From Allorhodopirellula solitaria (GTDB lineage: Bacteria; Planctomycetota; Planctomycetia; Pirellulales; Pirellulaceae), in contig NZ_SJPK01000005.1 of assembly GCF_007859855.1 (NCBI RefSeq), forward strand, positions 225,429 through 289,428: a stretch of DNA of 64,000 nt, in the 5' to 3' direction. The notes under the pieces are model-generated. The model was given only the letters and a program-made list of their open reading frames with translations, searched no databases and was not told the DNA's origin. Of the stretch, positions 52,788-62,447 are shown in pieces. A program made the translations under genes and the position numbers. Each line of letters starts with the position of its first letter. Within the stretch, counting starts at the first letter, position 1.

Positions 52788-55700
52788 TCATGCTACTCGG
52801 CGGCGTGGTTTTTCGAGCTCCATTTCATCGAGTGCCGTCCGCAATCGCGGCTGAGTCGGCTGGGTTTTGTCGAGCCAATTTCTTTCGGCGAGATAGCGAC
52901 GAACCAGCCTTAGTAACGTATCACGATAGATCTCCGCGTCGTGGCCGTCCTCGATCCAGACTCTCAGTTCGATTCGCTGCGAGCGTTTTCCTACACAGAC
53001 CAAGGTGGCTTGTGGTGACGGGGTTAACAGCACATCGTCCTGTTCGATCGCCAGTTCGGTGAGCAACCGGCAAACGTCGGCGGGGCGTTCTTCGCGACTG
53101 ACGGCGACCTCGATCGGGATCACCCTCAGCCTCCCCGCCCCACGCCAATTGACGACCTGTTCCCCAACAAACTTCTGGTTGGGAATGATCACCTCCCGGC
53201 CTTCATCGTCGGACAGGACCGTTGTCCGTAGACGCTGAGCGGCGATCCGCCCGCGAAAGTTGCCCACCGAGATGAAATCGCCCAGGTGAGCGGGTTTCTC
53301 AAACAGCACGATCAAACCGCCAAACAGATTGCGGACCATGTCCTGCAGCCCAAACCCCAGACCAATGGTGAGGCCGACCGCCAGCCACTGGATCGTTTGC
53401 CAGCGAATGCCAATCGCTTTGCATGCGATGAAGCAGCCTACCGCAAAGAGTAGAAACCGCCCCAGCACTAGCGAGAAGTGCTCCATGCCTTCGTCAAAGG
53501 ACACCCGCTGCAATACCAACGCATCGAACAATGCCGGTAGGAGCTTAGCCAGCTGAAAGGCGACGAAGAGTGTCACGGCCGCGAAGACGAGGTGCAGCAT
53601 CGTGATGGGGGTCGTTTCCACTGCCGAAGTGATGACCGTTTGACCGGCCTCGTTGGTCGTCGATTGCGTCACCGTGTCGTGGATGTTCCAGACAACTGGG
53701 TTGCCCATCTGCATGCTCGGAAAGATATCAATCCAGAGCCAAGCCACACTCGCGATCATTGCGAACAGCAATGCACACTGACAAAGGAATGCGAGTTGAT
53801 GCTTGAGTTCAAGAAAATGCTCTGCCAGGACGCCCGAGGCTGGAGCATCCGATGAAGCGGCTTGATCGCTGTAAGGGTCGGCAACGACAGGCGTCGGTGT
53901 GGTTCCGGTGAGCATCGCCCAGCTGCGGGCGGCCAGTATCTTCACCGCCGGCCACAAGGTCGCTGCGATCAAGAAACCGACAAGCGTGATGATAGCGCGC
54001 TGGATAATCGCTACTGCCGTGAATCCATATCCGAGTGCCGTCAGGGCGGCCATCAGCAGTGGGAACCCGATCGCGACGACGTAGATCAGTATACGGGCAT
54101 GATAGATCACGCGGCCGCCAAACTTGGCGATCAAGGGTTCCAGCACGCCGCCGGTCGGTCGCAGCGCCAGATGAAGCGTCCAAGCCACCAATAGCATCGT
54201 GAGGAGGAAGCCGACACGGGCAACCGAGCCACGCCAGATCCCATGGTCTATTTGAGCCGTCAGCGTGATCAGATAAGCCGACAATACCAGCGCGAATCCG
54301 ATCAGTTTGAGATAGTTCGAAGCCCGCTCGCGGCGGGGTAGCTCGACAGCCACATGCTTGTCGACGAACCCGGAATTGCGTAGCAATTGACGCGGCATCT
54401 CGACCATCAACGCCACCAGGCTGGCGGCATAGAATCCGCTCGATGCATTGAGAGTGGATTCCGAGACATAGCCGCTACCGAGCCAACGGGCGATCGCGTA
54501 CAGCACAGCCGGCAGCGTCAATGCCACCATGACCGTCAACGCACTGGCGGCGAGCGTACGTGTGTCGGCTGTCGCATGCCGCAATCGCTTACGGTCGCCG
54601 ATGCCGATCAGCCAAGTCTTCGTGCGCCAGCGGACGATCAAGATGGCAAAGATCCAAATCATCAGTCCGATCCCGGCGCTCGGTTCGGTCGACCATTTAC
54701 GCTGCAGGCTGAAACCGAACTCTCCGGTGCGTCCCGAGTCAAACAAGGCCGCCAAGCCGCTGCGAAGCTGCTTCAGGTCGCTGACCGAAAGCGGATCGCC
54801 GCTGCGTATCCAGGTGATGTGACGATCGACTAATGTGCGGTAGTCATCGGTCAGTTGTGTCGATGCCGCGTTGGCGGCATCGAGTTCGCCGATTTTCTGT
54901 TGGTAGCTTTCATGGCCCTGCCGGAGGGCTGTGAGCCATTGGTGTCGCTCACGCAGCAGGCTCTGAAGCTGGGCCTGATTGGCAAAATTCTGAGCTGGCT
55001 GCGTCTCCGAATCCGCGAGCGCCAGCAGCCGTTTGCTCTGTTGGATGGGGTCACTGCCATCGAGTTCCACCAATTCAATCGCCAACTGCAATGCTCGCGA
55101 CTCGGTCAAATCGCTGCTGGCGATGGAGTTGGACGAGTCGCGGACCTGCCACTGGTCGATTTGATCCTGTTTGCTGCGCAGGAGCAGCCCGATCGTGGGC
55201 GTCAAACCGTATCGTTCGACCTTGGCTGTGATGTCTTCGAGGTCGTGCGACGTGGACTGAAATTTCGCGGTTGCTTCGTCGAGTCGTTCCGCCAGGTCGG
55301 CATGTCGCTGGGCCAGGTCGATCCACTGCTGAACAAATTGGGCATTTTCCTCAGCGACCTCGGCGACGGGGCCGACATGAGCGTTCGCGATTTCACGAAA
55401 TCGCTCCGCCGACTGCTGGGCCGACCGCAAGCGGCTCTGCTGGTCGTCCCAGCCCGTGTTCTGATAGGCAGGTGTGTGGCCCCACTGTGCCTTCGAGGGC
55501 AGCAACGCGTAGCGTGGCTCGGCTGGACGCGGCTCTCGGCGTGGTGGCTCAAATCGCGCCCCGCCATCCTGGTAGGAGAAAAACCGCGGCTGTTGTGCGA
55601 TGCAGGTTTGATGAGCTGACTGCGCCACGATCACGGCAGTGATCAGCAGAACATTTCGCAACGTCCAACGGGCCGATGGCAGACCTGGATTCCGATTCAT
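52788..55700 (-). CDS. Large MscS-type mechanosensitive channel
   Basis: A 970-residue protein. The ATG overlaps the PAP2 stop as TGATG. It has a signal peptide, then a periplasmic helical region to about 330 (QQWIDLAQRHADLAERLDEA), then about ten membrane helices, and the MscS core near 760-940 (GLGFGLQDMVRNLFGGLIVL, VGNFRGRIAAQRLRTTVL, VIIPNQKFVGEQVVNWRG). This is the plan of the large MscK/MscM (KefA-like) channels that release solutes on osmotic downshock. Ion regulation as in MscK is not shown. Confidence 0.9.
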   Translation of the reverse strand: MNRNPGLPSARWTLRNVLLITAVIVAQSAHQTCIAQQPRFFSYQDGGARFEPPRREPRPAEPRYALLPSKAQWGHTPAYQNTGWDDQQSRLRSAQQSAERFREIANAHVGPVAEVAEENAQFVQQWIDLAQRHADLAERLDEATAKFQSTSHDLEDITAKVERYGLTPTIGLLLRSKQDQIDQWQVRDSSNSIASSDLTESRALQLAIELVELDGSDPIQQSKRLLALADSETQPAQNFANQAQLQSLLRERHQWLTALRQGHESYQQKIGELDAANAASTQLTDDYRTLVDRHITWIRSGDPLSVSDLKQLRSGLAALFDSGRTGEFGFSLQRKWSTEPSAGIGLMIWIFAILIVRWRTKTWLIGIGDRKRLRHATADTRTLAASALTVMVALTLPAVLYAIARWLGSGYVSESTLNASSGFYAASLVALMVEMPRQLLRNSGFVDKHVAVELPRRERASNYLKLIGFALVLSAYLITLTAQIDHGIWRGSVARVGFLLTMLLVAWTLHLALRPTGGVLEPLIAKFGGRVIYHARILIYVVAIGFPLLMAALTALGYGFTAVAIIQRAIITLVGFLIAATLWPAVKILAARSWAMLTGTTPTPVVADPYSDQAASSDAPASGVLAEHFLELKHQLAFLCQCALLFAMIASVAWLWIDIFPSMQMGNPVVWNIHDTVTQSTTNEAGQTVITSAVETTPITMLHLVFAAVTLFVAFQLAKLLPALFDALVLQRVSFDEGMEHFSLVLGRFLLFAVGCFIACKAIGIRWQTIQWLAVGLTIGLGFGLQDMVRNLFGGLIVLFEKPAHLGDFISVGNFRGRIAAQRLRTTVLSDDEGREVIIPNQKFVGEQVVNWRGAGRLRVIPIEVAVSREERPADVCRLLTELAIEQDDVLLTPSPQATLVCVGKRSQRIELRVWIEDGHDAEIYRDTLLRLVRRYLAERNWLDKTQPTQPRLRTALDEMELEKPRRRVA

Positions 55701-56635
55701 CAAGCAGCCCGTTCGTCAAAATGTGTTTGGTCTACGAGAGGCTCCCCGGGTGACTGCGGCTCGGCACCGGAGCTGGTTTCGGAATTCGGGCTGGCGGCCA
55801 GCGCAATCGCAGCCTCGAGCCGCTCAGGTTCCGCTGAGACTGGGGGGCGAGGTCTTCTCCGGCGGCGTGGTTCGGGGGCCATCCGGTCAAACAGTGTGCC
55901 CATCAGTTTGGGGTGATAGCAGACAAACGACCACAGCAACCCGATGGCAATTCCACCGCAGGCGTCGCTGAGAAAGTGAGCCCCGGTATGGAGCCGTTCG
56001 AGCAATACGCCGACCCAGATCGTTGCAAAGAGCACGCGGCCGCGTGGCAACATGATCCACAATCCGATCGTCAGCGCGGTGGCGGTGACCACGTTGGCAC
56101 TGGGGAACGCCCGCGTGCTGGCATCGAATGCCGCGATTTCGCTGAGGTCCCAGTCAAACGCCCAGAGCCAAGCTGAATCGCTGCCGAAGTATGCCAAATC
56201 CAGGCTGTTCGGACGTGGGCGGAGAATAAACCACTTCGTGATCGTGGCCACAGCCCCCCCTCCCAAGGCAAGGGTGGCCAATCGGGGCACCTGCCATCGC
56301 ATCCGAGGAGCCAGCAACATGATCGTCATCAGCACCAGAAAGACACCGGTACCGTGGGAGAAAATCAGCGATAATTCGAGCGCCGAATCCAGGTCACGCG
56401 GTAGCGGTGAGGAGTTAAAAAACGCGGCCACGCTCGCGTCCACCAGGGTCAGGACGGGAACCATCATGCCCATGATCGCGGCCATGTAGACCAGTGTGAT
56501 CGGCCGGTAGACCGTCGTCGCCTCCGTCGTTGCGGGATTGATCCCGGGGCGACTCGCCCAGGTCGTTCGTTGCGGTCCGTCCAGACGAGGACTGGCAGGC
56601 ACCGCGCCAACGGTTTCCGATTGAGAATCATGCAT
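55700..56635 (-). CDS. PAP2-like membrane protein with altered active site
   Basis: A 311-residue protein with about six membrane helices. Motif C1 is intact (Lys134-x6-Arg141-Pro, KWFILRPRP) and C3 is intact (Arg214, His220, Asp224 in RLHTGAHFLSD). Motif C2, normally PSGH with a proton-donating His, reads PSAN (178-181), and the codon is plainly AAC. Lipid phosphatase activity may be reduced or changed. The ATG giving MHDSQS was preferred to a TTG 29 codons upstream. It is translationally coupled to the MscS-type channel, so both probably serve the membrane. Confidence 0.83.
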   Translation of the reverse strand: MHDSQSETVGAVPASPRLDGPQRTTWASRPGINPATTEATTVYRPITLVYMAAIMGMMVPVLTLVDASVAAFFNSSPLPRDLDSALELSLIFSHGTGVFLVLMTIMLLAPRMRWQVPRLATLALGGGAVATITKWFILRPRPNSLDLAYFGSDSAWLWAFDWDLSEIAAFDASTRAFPSANVVTATALTIGLWIMLPRGRVLFATIWVGVLLERLHTGAHFLSDACGGIAIGLLWSFVCYHPKLMGTLFDRMAPEPRRRRRPRPPVSAEPERLEAAIALAASPNSETSSGAEPQSPGEPLVDQTHFDERAA

Positions 56636-56897
56636 TTGAGAGCGATCCAAGGGAATGTCCTTTTGATCGAGCGTGTTAATTGGGAACCTGGACGCAGAAA
56701 GTCGTTTCTGATGCCTACCCAATCACGGCCAGCGGCCGATAGATCAGAGCGAAAAAAACGACTCTGGGTGATCAATCCCTCCCCCAACGACCGATTGACT
56801 AATGTCGACCGACGGCTCCGCCCGTCGGCAGCCCCCAATCGTCGAGCGACGGCGCCGCCCGTCCAATTAAGCACGTCGGGGGAGTTGTTCTGGCTTA

Positions 56898-56982
56898 TTA
56901 GCCGGTGGGCGCTAGCCCCGGTTCCTTCAACGCTTCGCGTTGGGCGGTAGCAAACCGGGGCTAACGCCCATCGGCTCATTGA
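56898..56982. repeat. Inverted repeat with family-like arms
   Basis: AGCCGGTGGGCGCTAGCCCC and GGGGCTAACGCCCATCGGCT pair with few mismatches around a loop holding a small CAACGC/GCGTTG hairpin. It stands in the 450-base divergent gap between the PAP2-like and DUF502 genes, next to GC-rich short repeats at 56810-56860 (CGACGGCTCCGCCCGTCG). Promoters for both genes must also lie here but were not identified. Confidence 0.6.
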
Positions 56983-57089
56983 GATATGCGGAAAGACTTC
57001 CCCAGACGAACTTAGGCCCGTTGGCTAAAATGCTCTCAGCTCGGACCAGCTGGACGGTCCGGCTACCATGCCCTCCGTGGACGAATGCC

Positions 57090-57758
57090 ATGAATCACGT
57101 CAACCGTCACTTTTCGTTTCTGCGTGCAACGGCCATCGGGGGCATTTTCTTTCTCTTGCCCCTAGTCGTCTTGGGCGTGTTGCTCGGCAAGGTCGGGCAA
57201 GTGATCTATGCCGTGGTGGTGCAGGTCCAGCCCATACTGCACGATTGGTTGGGGATCGACGGGCCGGCCGGATACGCCTTGATCGTTGCCATTGTGGTGT
57301 TGGTGATCGTGCTGTTGTGTTTCATGGCGGGCATGATGGCCGGTCGCTCGATCGCACGGCGATTCACATCGACGGTGGAAAAATACCTGCTGATGATGTT
57401 CCCTCGTTACGCGATCTTTAAAGAGCAGCTCAGTGGCAATATTGGTGGCGAGATCGCCAAAAACCAGCTCCATCCAGTCTGCGTGCAGCTCGAAGGCTAT
57501 ACCCGCCTGGGATTCGAAGTCGAACGCACCGAGCGAGAGACTGTCGATGCCATCGAGGGAGAGCGACAGAACATGCACGACGAACTGGTGACTGTGTTCC
57601 TACCGGGATCGCCGGATCCGTGGACCGGCACGGTCATCAATGTTTCCCCGGATCGGGTCAGCCCGATCGAGACGCCGTTTCCTGATGTGCTCGGTGCCTT
57701 TGAGAAGCTCGGCCAGGATTCGCAGAAGATTTTGCGGGGCGAGTCGGTGTACGAGTAG
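57090..57758 (+). CDS. DUF502 membrane protein
   Basis: A 222-residue protein with two membrane helices (GIFFLLPLVVLGVLLGKVG and YALIVAIVVLVIVLLCFMAG) and a cytosolic beta-rich domain (LEGYTRLGFEVERTE, VTVFLPGSPDPWTGTVINVS, VSPIETPFPDVLGAFEKLGQ) typical of DUF502. The chosen ATG is where the family begins. Related plant proteins (LCV/COV1-like) act in trafficking, but the bacterial role is unknown. Confidence 0.85.
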   Translation: MNHVNRHFSFLRATAIGGIFFLLPLVVLGVLLGKVGQVIYAVVVQVQPILHDWLGIDGPAGYALIVAIVVLVIVLLCFMAGMMAGRSIARRFTSTVEKYLLMMFPRYAIFKEQLSGNIGGEIAKNQLHPVCVQLEGYTRLGFEVERTERETVDAIEGERQNMHDELVTVFLPGSPDPWTGTVINVSPDRVSPIETPFPDVLGAFEKLGQDSQKILRGESVYE

Positions 57759-57889
57759 GCGGGTGGTCGCTGGGGATATCGTCAGCCGCCAGCTACGTTT
57801 ATCCTAGTGCAATTCACCACTCTCTCCGCTGGGCGATTTCTCCACCGGACTGGCGCTGCATTGGGTCGTGCCGGTCGGACTGAACTGCG

Positions 57890-59389
57890 ATGAGCGAATT
57901 TCTCGTCTACTACCGCCGTCCCGACCCCACGACGTGGGTCTACATGTCGTCGTTCCTGACGATTGGGCTGTTCTTCGTGTTTCGGCGATTTTGGAGCATT
58001 CGCAACCTCGACATCGCATTGTTGATCCTGCTCGCTCCGGGCCTGTTGATGGTCAACGAGGGCTATCGCCGGCAGACCCGCTTGGACCGAGAACATGTCC
58101 AAGCCATCGTCGAGCAGCACGCCAGTTCGCGGCCCGATGCGCCCGCGATCGAAACCGGGGCCGCGGCCGGCCAGCTCGCTGCCGCGTCCACCCAAACGCT
58201 GGTCTGGGAGAACGATGGCAACGACAGCGGCACCACTCTCGCCGAGGCGATCGAAGAGGCACCCCGGACCGAGGCGTACGACTCCGCCGTCGCCTTGCGG
58301 CGGGGTGGATTTATCTGGCTCTTTGTGATCGAGATGGCGTTGTTGATTCGGATGTTGCTCGACCCCCTGATGGTCCGGCGTCCCCTCTTGGATCCCAACC
58401 TCACCACGGGAGGCTTGAACTTTCTCGGCATCTCGTTGTTTATTTTCATGATGGCAAATGTTGTTGCCAGCACGCCCGAGATCCAGCGTGAGCAGGGACC
58501 TGAATTGGGGCCGGGCTATGCGCTGATGAACATGCTACCGACGATCCCGGTGCGCCCGGTGAGCGAGGCCCTTGCGGGCGCAGAGCCGCCCACTCTCGAT
58601 GAACTCTCACCCGCCCAGCAACGTGTCGCTGCGATTGCAAAAATCATCGCCATCATCAGTCAGACGGCGATTCTGATTGGGATTCTGTTGATCGGAAACC
58701 GTCACTTTGGGAACCTTCGCTCCGGTGCAGGCTGTGCCACGCTGTACCTCTTGATGCCCTACACCGCTCAGATGACCGGCCGTGTCGACCACTTCGTGCC
58801 CGCTGCGTTGTTGCTATGGGCGATCCTTCTGTATCGCAAACCTTTCTTTTCGGGGTTGTTCGTCGGTGCCGCCGTGGGGTTGGTTTACTACCCCATGTTC
58901 CTGCTGCCGCTCTGGTTCAGTTTCTACTGGCAGCGTGGTGCCCGGCGCTTCGGGATTGGCGTCTTGTCGATGCTCTGCCTGTTGATGGCCCTGCTGGTTC
59001 TGGGCGGAACCGACCCGTTCTTTGAGCATTTGCGGCAGATGTTTGGATTGTTCTTTCCAACTCAAGACCCACGAGGAATCTGGGAACTGGGTTGGAATCC
59101 CGTCTGGAGATTGCCAGTCATCGTCGCCTATGTGATCCTCAGTTTCTTTTTTGCCATTTGGCCCGCTCAAAAGAATCTCGGGATCCTGATCAGTTGCTCG
59201 GCAGGATTGATGATTGCCGCTCAATTCTGGCATGGCTACGGAGGCGGCATGTACATGGGGTGGTTCCTGCCACTGCTATTACTGACCATTTTCCGTCCCA
59301 ACCTACAAGACCGCATCGCGTTGAAGGTGGTCAAGCCTTACTCCCGCTCGCAAGCGCCCAGTCCTCCCACCAAAATGGAAGCAGCCTGA
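57890..59389 (+). CDS. Polytopic membrane protein of unknown function
   Basis: A 499-residue protein with about ten membrane helices grouped as 17-55, 140-200 and 245-480, and a soluble loop at about 65-135 rich in Ala, Glu and Thr. The C-terminal half (RVDHFVPAALLLWAILLYRK, GAAVGLVYYPMFLLPLWFSF, GYGGGMYMGWFLP) resembles the membrane part of lipid-linked glycosyltransferases, but I see no DxD or other decisive motif. It ends 5 bases before the MutS-family gene, so they are likely co-transcribed. Confidence 0.7.
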   Translation: MSEFLVYYRRPDPTTWVYMSSFLTIGLFFVFRRFWSIRNLDIALLILLAPGLLMVNEGYRRQTRLDREHVQAIVEQHASSRPDAPAIETGAAAGQLAAASTQTLVWENDGNDSGTTLAEAIEEAPRTEAYDSAVALRRGGFIWLFVIEMALLIRMLLDPLMVRRPLLDPNLTTGGLNFLGISLFIFMMANVVASTPEIQREQGPELGPGYALMNMLPTIPVRPVSEALAGAEPPTLDELSPAQQRVAAIAKIIAIISQTAILIGILLIGNRHFGNLRSGAGCATLYLLMPYTAQMTGRVDHFVPAALLLWAILLYRKPFFSGLFVGAAVGLVYYPMFLLPLWFSFYWQRGARRFGIGVLSMLCLLMALLVLGGTDPFFEHLRQMFGLFFPTQDPRGIWELGWNPVWRLPVIVAYVILSFFFAIWPAQKNLGILISCSAGLMIAAQFWHGYGGGMYMGWFLPLLLLTIFRPNLQDRIALKVVKPYSRSQAPSPPTKMEAA

Positions 59390-59394
59390 ATCGG

Positions 59395-61410
59395 ATGTCG
59401 AACCCTCTCCCTTTAGGTGAACCGGGTGGTTGCCGCGAAGCTCGCGAACGCTATGCCGATCAACTCGCCGGTATTGATTGTGAACTCGAGGCCCTGACCG
59501 CTCGCGATACGAAGCTGGGCAGCATCCGTGTTGGCATCTTCTTCCTCCTCGTCATTGGGTTTGGATTTGCCATCACCACGGGGCATCCGTTTTGGGTCTT
59601 TGTCGCCGTAGCGGCGTTGGTCGCCTTTCTCGTCGCGGTGGTGCGGAACGAATCGGTGCGTAGCGAGATGGAGATTCGGCAGAGCCAGTCCCGAACGCTG
59701 CGCCGTCTCGTCCGTCGCCTGGACCGGGATTGGCAGGCTCTTGCCGCCGATGCACTGGGCAAAACCGCCGCGACGCTCCAGCTCGATGCACGTCAGAACG
59801 CATTGGCCCACGACCTCGACTTGGTCGGTGACGCTTCCCTATTCCAGCTCGTTTCCATGGCCGCCACCACGCCTGGTCAACGCACCCTGGCGAATTGGCT
59901 CACCCGCCCGGTCGACCCGGAGGTCGCCGTGCAGCGACACCACGCGGTCAAGTCGCTCGCCCCGGCGCGGCAGGAAAGACTGCAGTTCTACACGCTCGCC
60001 CGAGAAGTCGGGTCGTCGACGGGCGATCCGGATTCGTTTGTGAAGTGGGCTCAGAGCCCGATGTGGCTGCCGTCACGCCGGTGGCTGATCCCCTGGGGCA
60101 ATTTGACTGCGGCGCTCGCTGTCGCCGCGATCGCTATGCTGGTCTATGCCACCATGGCCGAAAACCGTGATCTCTCGCGAATTTCGCTGGTGGTCTTGAT
60201 CACGATCGCTGTCGTGAACCTATCGATCGGGTCACTGCTGCTCGGGCCAGTCGCTCAGATATTTTCGATCGCGATTCAGTCTCGCCGCAGCGTCGAGGAC
60301 TACGCCGAGTTGTTTCGATCTGCCGATCTACTACCGACCGCTGCACCTGAGAGTGATCAAGAGAAGCACACGACCGAGAGCATTCGGGGCACACTGCTGG
60401 GGACAGCCGCTGACCAGGAATCGGCTGGTCACGCGATGACGGAACTGGCCTCGATCGCCAAAGCGGGTTCGCTCAAGAACTCAGCCGCGACGTTTTTGCT
60501 GTACCTACCCCTGCAAGCCTTCGGCTTATGGGACGTTCGCGTGCTGAAGCGACTCGAGGGCTGGAAAGAACGGTACCGCCGCCACGCCGAAGAGTGGTTC
60601 GTCGCGTTGGGCGAACTCGAATCGTTGCTCTCGCTCGCCGCTCTCGCCGATGAGTACCCCAGTTGGGCGTCGCCGGATTGGATCCAAGCTTCGGCAGACT
60701 CCCCCGACACTGAGACGCTGCTGAGCTGCGAGCAACTCGGCCATCCCCTGCTCCCCGACCAGTCGCGTGTGCGAAACGATGTCTCGATCGGTCCAGCCGG
60801 GACGCTGTTGTTGGTGACGGGCAGCAATATGTCGGGCAAAAGCACGATGTTGCGGAGCGTGGGACTGAACGTTGCGCTGGCAATGGCGGGCGGTCCGGTG
60901 TGCTGCCGAGCGATGCGGTTGCCGCCGATTGAGATGGCCACCAGTATTCGGGTCAGCGACGATTTGAGCCAAGGTGTGTCGTTCTACATGGCTGAGCTGA
61001 AACGGCTCGCCGCCGTGGTGGATCATGCCCGCGAACTGCATGGTAACTCGAAAGTGACCGGCGAGTCCTCGGCGGCGCATCCGCGTCGCCTGCTGTTCTT
61101 GCTCGATGAAATCCTGCAGGGCACTAATAGCCGCGAGCGACAGATCGCCGTCGCGCGTGTCTTGGGCATGCTCGTCGATAGCGGAGCCATCGGCGCGATC
61201 ACGACCCATGATCTCGAGTTGGCCGACGAACCGGAGTTGGCACGCATCGCCCACACAGTTCACTTCCGCGAGACAATCACCCCCGACGCGGACGGTGATG
61301 AGCGAATGACCTTCGATTACGTCATGCGACAAGGCGTCTCGCCAACCACCAATGCCCTGCGTCTGCTCGAGATGGTTGGGTTGGGAGAAGAAGGTCCCAA
61401 GCCCGTTTAG
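59395..61410 (+). CDS. MutS-family ATPase with internal membrane helices
   Basis: A 671-residue protein. It lacks the mismatch-recognition domain of MutS1. The N-terminus has two helices at about 40-80 (VGIFFLLVIGFGFAITT, FWVFVAVAALVAFLVAVV), and another pair lies near 235-290. The lever/core region contains TTPGQRTLANWLTRPV. The ATPase has Walker A GSNMSGKST (476-484), Walker B LLFLLDEILQGTNSRER and THDLELA. This matches the membrane-associated MutS-like group, not repair MutS or the MutS2 Smr type. The function is unproven. Confidence 0.85.
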   Translation: MSNPLPLGEPGGCREARERYADQLAGIDCELEALTARDTKLGSIRVGIFFLLVIGFGFAITTGHPFWVFVAVAALVAFLVAVVRNESVRSEMEIRQSQSRTLRRLVRRLDRDWQALAADALGKTAATLQLDARQNALAHDLDLVGDASLFQLVSMAATTPGQRTLANWLTRPVDPEVAVQRHHAVKSLAPARQERLQFYTLAREVGSSTGDPDSFVKWAQSPMWLPSRRWLIPWGNLTAALAVAAIAMLVYATMAENRDLSRISLVVLITIAVVNLSIGSLLLGPVAQIFSIAIQSRRSVEDYAELFRSADLLPTAAPESDQEKHTTESIRGTLLGTAADQESAGHAMTELASIAKAGSLKNSAATFLLYLPLQAFGLWDVRVLKRLEGWKERYRRHAEEWFVALGELESLLSLAALADEYPSWASPDWIQASADSPDTETLLSCEQLGHPLLPDQSRVRNDVSIGPAGTLLLVTGSNMSGKSTMLRSVGLNVALAMAGGPVCCRAMRLPPIEMATSIRVSDDLSQGVSFYMAELKRLAAVVDHARELHGNSKVTGESSAAHPRRLLFLLDEILQGTNSRERQIAVARVLGMLVDSGAIGAITTHDLELADEPELARIAHTVHFRETITPDADGDERMTFDYVMRQGVSPTTNALRLLEMVGLGEEGPKPV

Positions 61411-61468
61411 GCCCAAGCAGTTGATATTCACTTCCCCTCTGTCCCTCCCTCGAAAACTGGAGATTCAC

Positions 61469-62278
61469 ATGATGCGTTCCCTACTCCTTCTACTGGTATC
61501 CTTGATGGCCTGCCAACAAGCGGTCGCGGAAGTTCAAACGAAAACCGTTGAGTATCAGGACGGTGATGTGACGTTGTCTGGATACGTCGCCTGGGACCCC
61601 GAGGTGACCGGGCATCCCGTTCCCGGAGTGCTTGTCGTGCATCAATGGATGGGGCTAACGAAGTACGAGAAAGGGCGTTGTCAGCAACTCGCTGAACTGG
61701 GGTATGTCGCCTTTGCGCTGGATATCTACGGCCAAGACGTGCGACCTGATACGGTCCAGGAAGCTGGCCAGACGGCCACGATCTACAAGGAGGATCGAGA
61801 TTTGTATCGCCGCCGGCTCAATCTCGGTTTGGAACAACTGCGCCAGCAATCTGGTGTCGACAAAGAAAATCTCGTCGCGATCGGATACTGCTTTGGTGGT
61901 ACCGGCGTGATCGAACTGGCCCGCAGCGGCGCAGAGATCAACGGGGTTGTTAGTTTTCACGGTGGCTTGGATTCGCCCAGTCCCGCCGACGGAAAGAACA
62001 TCACTGCTAAAATGCTGATCTGCCACGGAGCGGACGATCCGTTCGTCCCCGAGGCCGACGTGAAGGCTTGCTTGGACGAACTCGACGCCGCCGACGTGGA
62101 CTGGCAGATGAACGTCTATTCGGGAGCCGTGCATTCGTTCACCCAGCCGATGGCGGGCGATGACAACTCACGCGGCGCCGCCTACAACGCCGAAGCCGAT
62201 CGTCGGTCTTGGGCGGCCATGCGAGTCTTCTTTGCAGAGCTGTTTGATCAGGATGTTTTGAAGCAGAACGCTGAGTAG
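61469..62278 (+). CDS. Secreted dienelactone hydrolase-like protein
   Basis: A 269-residue alpha/beta hydrolase with a signal peptide (SLLLLLVSLMACQQAVA). The start is at the ATG pair preceded by GGAG. The triad is Cys141 (IGYCFGG), Asp190 (HGADDPFVP) and His222 (AVHSFTQ). A Cys nucleophile is the mark of the dienelactone hydrolase family. An exported location is unusual for a catabolic dienelactone hydrolase, so another ester substrate is probable. Confidence 0.87.
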   Translation: MMRSLLLLLVSLMACQQAVAEVQTKTVEYQDGDVTLSGYVAWDPEVTGHPVPGVLVVHQWMGLTKYEKGRCQQLAELGYVAFALDIYGQDVRPDTVQEAGQTATIYKEDRDLYRRRLNLGLEQLRQQSGVDKENLVAIGYCFGGTGVIELARSGAEINGVVSFHGGLDSPSPADGKNITAKMLICHGADDPFVPEADVKACLDELDAADVDWQMNVYSGAVHSFTQPMAGDDNSRGAAYNAEADRRSWAAMRVFFAELFDQDVLKQNAE

Positions 62279-62447
62279 GCCCTCGGTGAGCCGTTTTCTT
62301 TTTTTCTAAGAAAAACTCCAGTTCGTCCAACCTGTTCGGCGCCCGAATGGGCCTGTGCTGTTGAACCCGATCGGAAAGCGGAATGAGCGAACTCATGAAC
62401 ATTCACTCACTCGGCGATGCCAGTTCTTTGATTACGGAGCACTCCCA

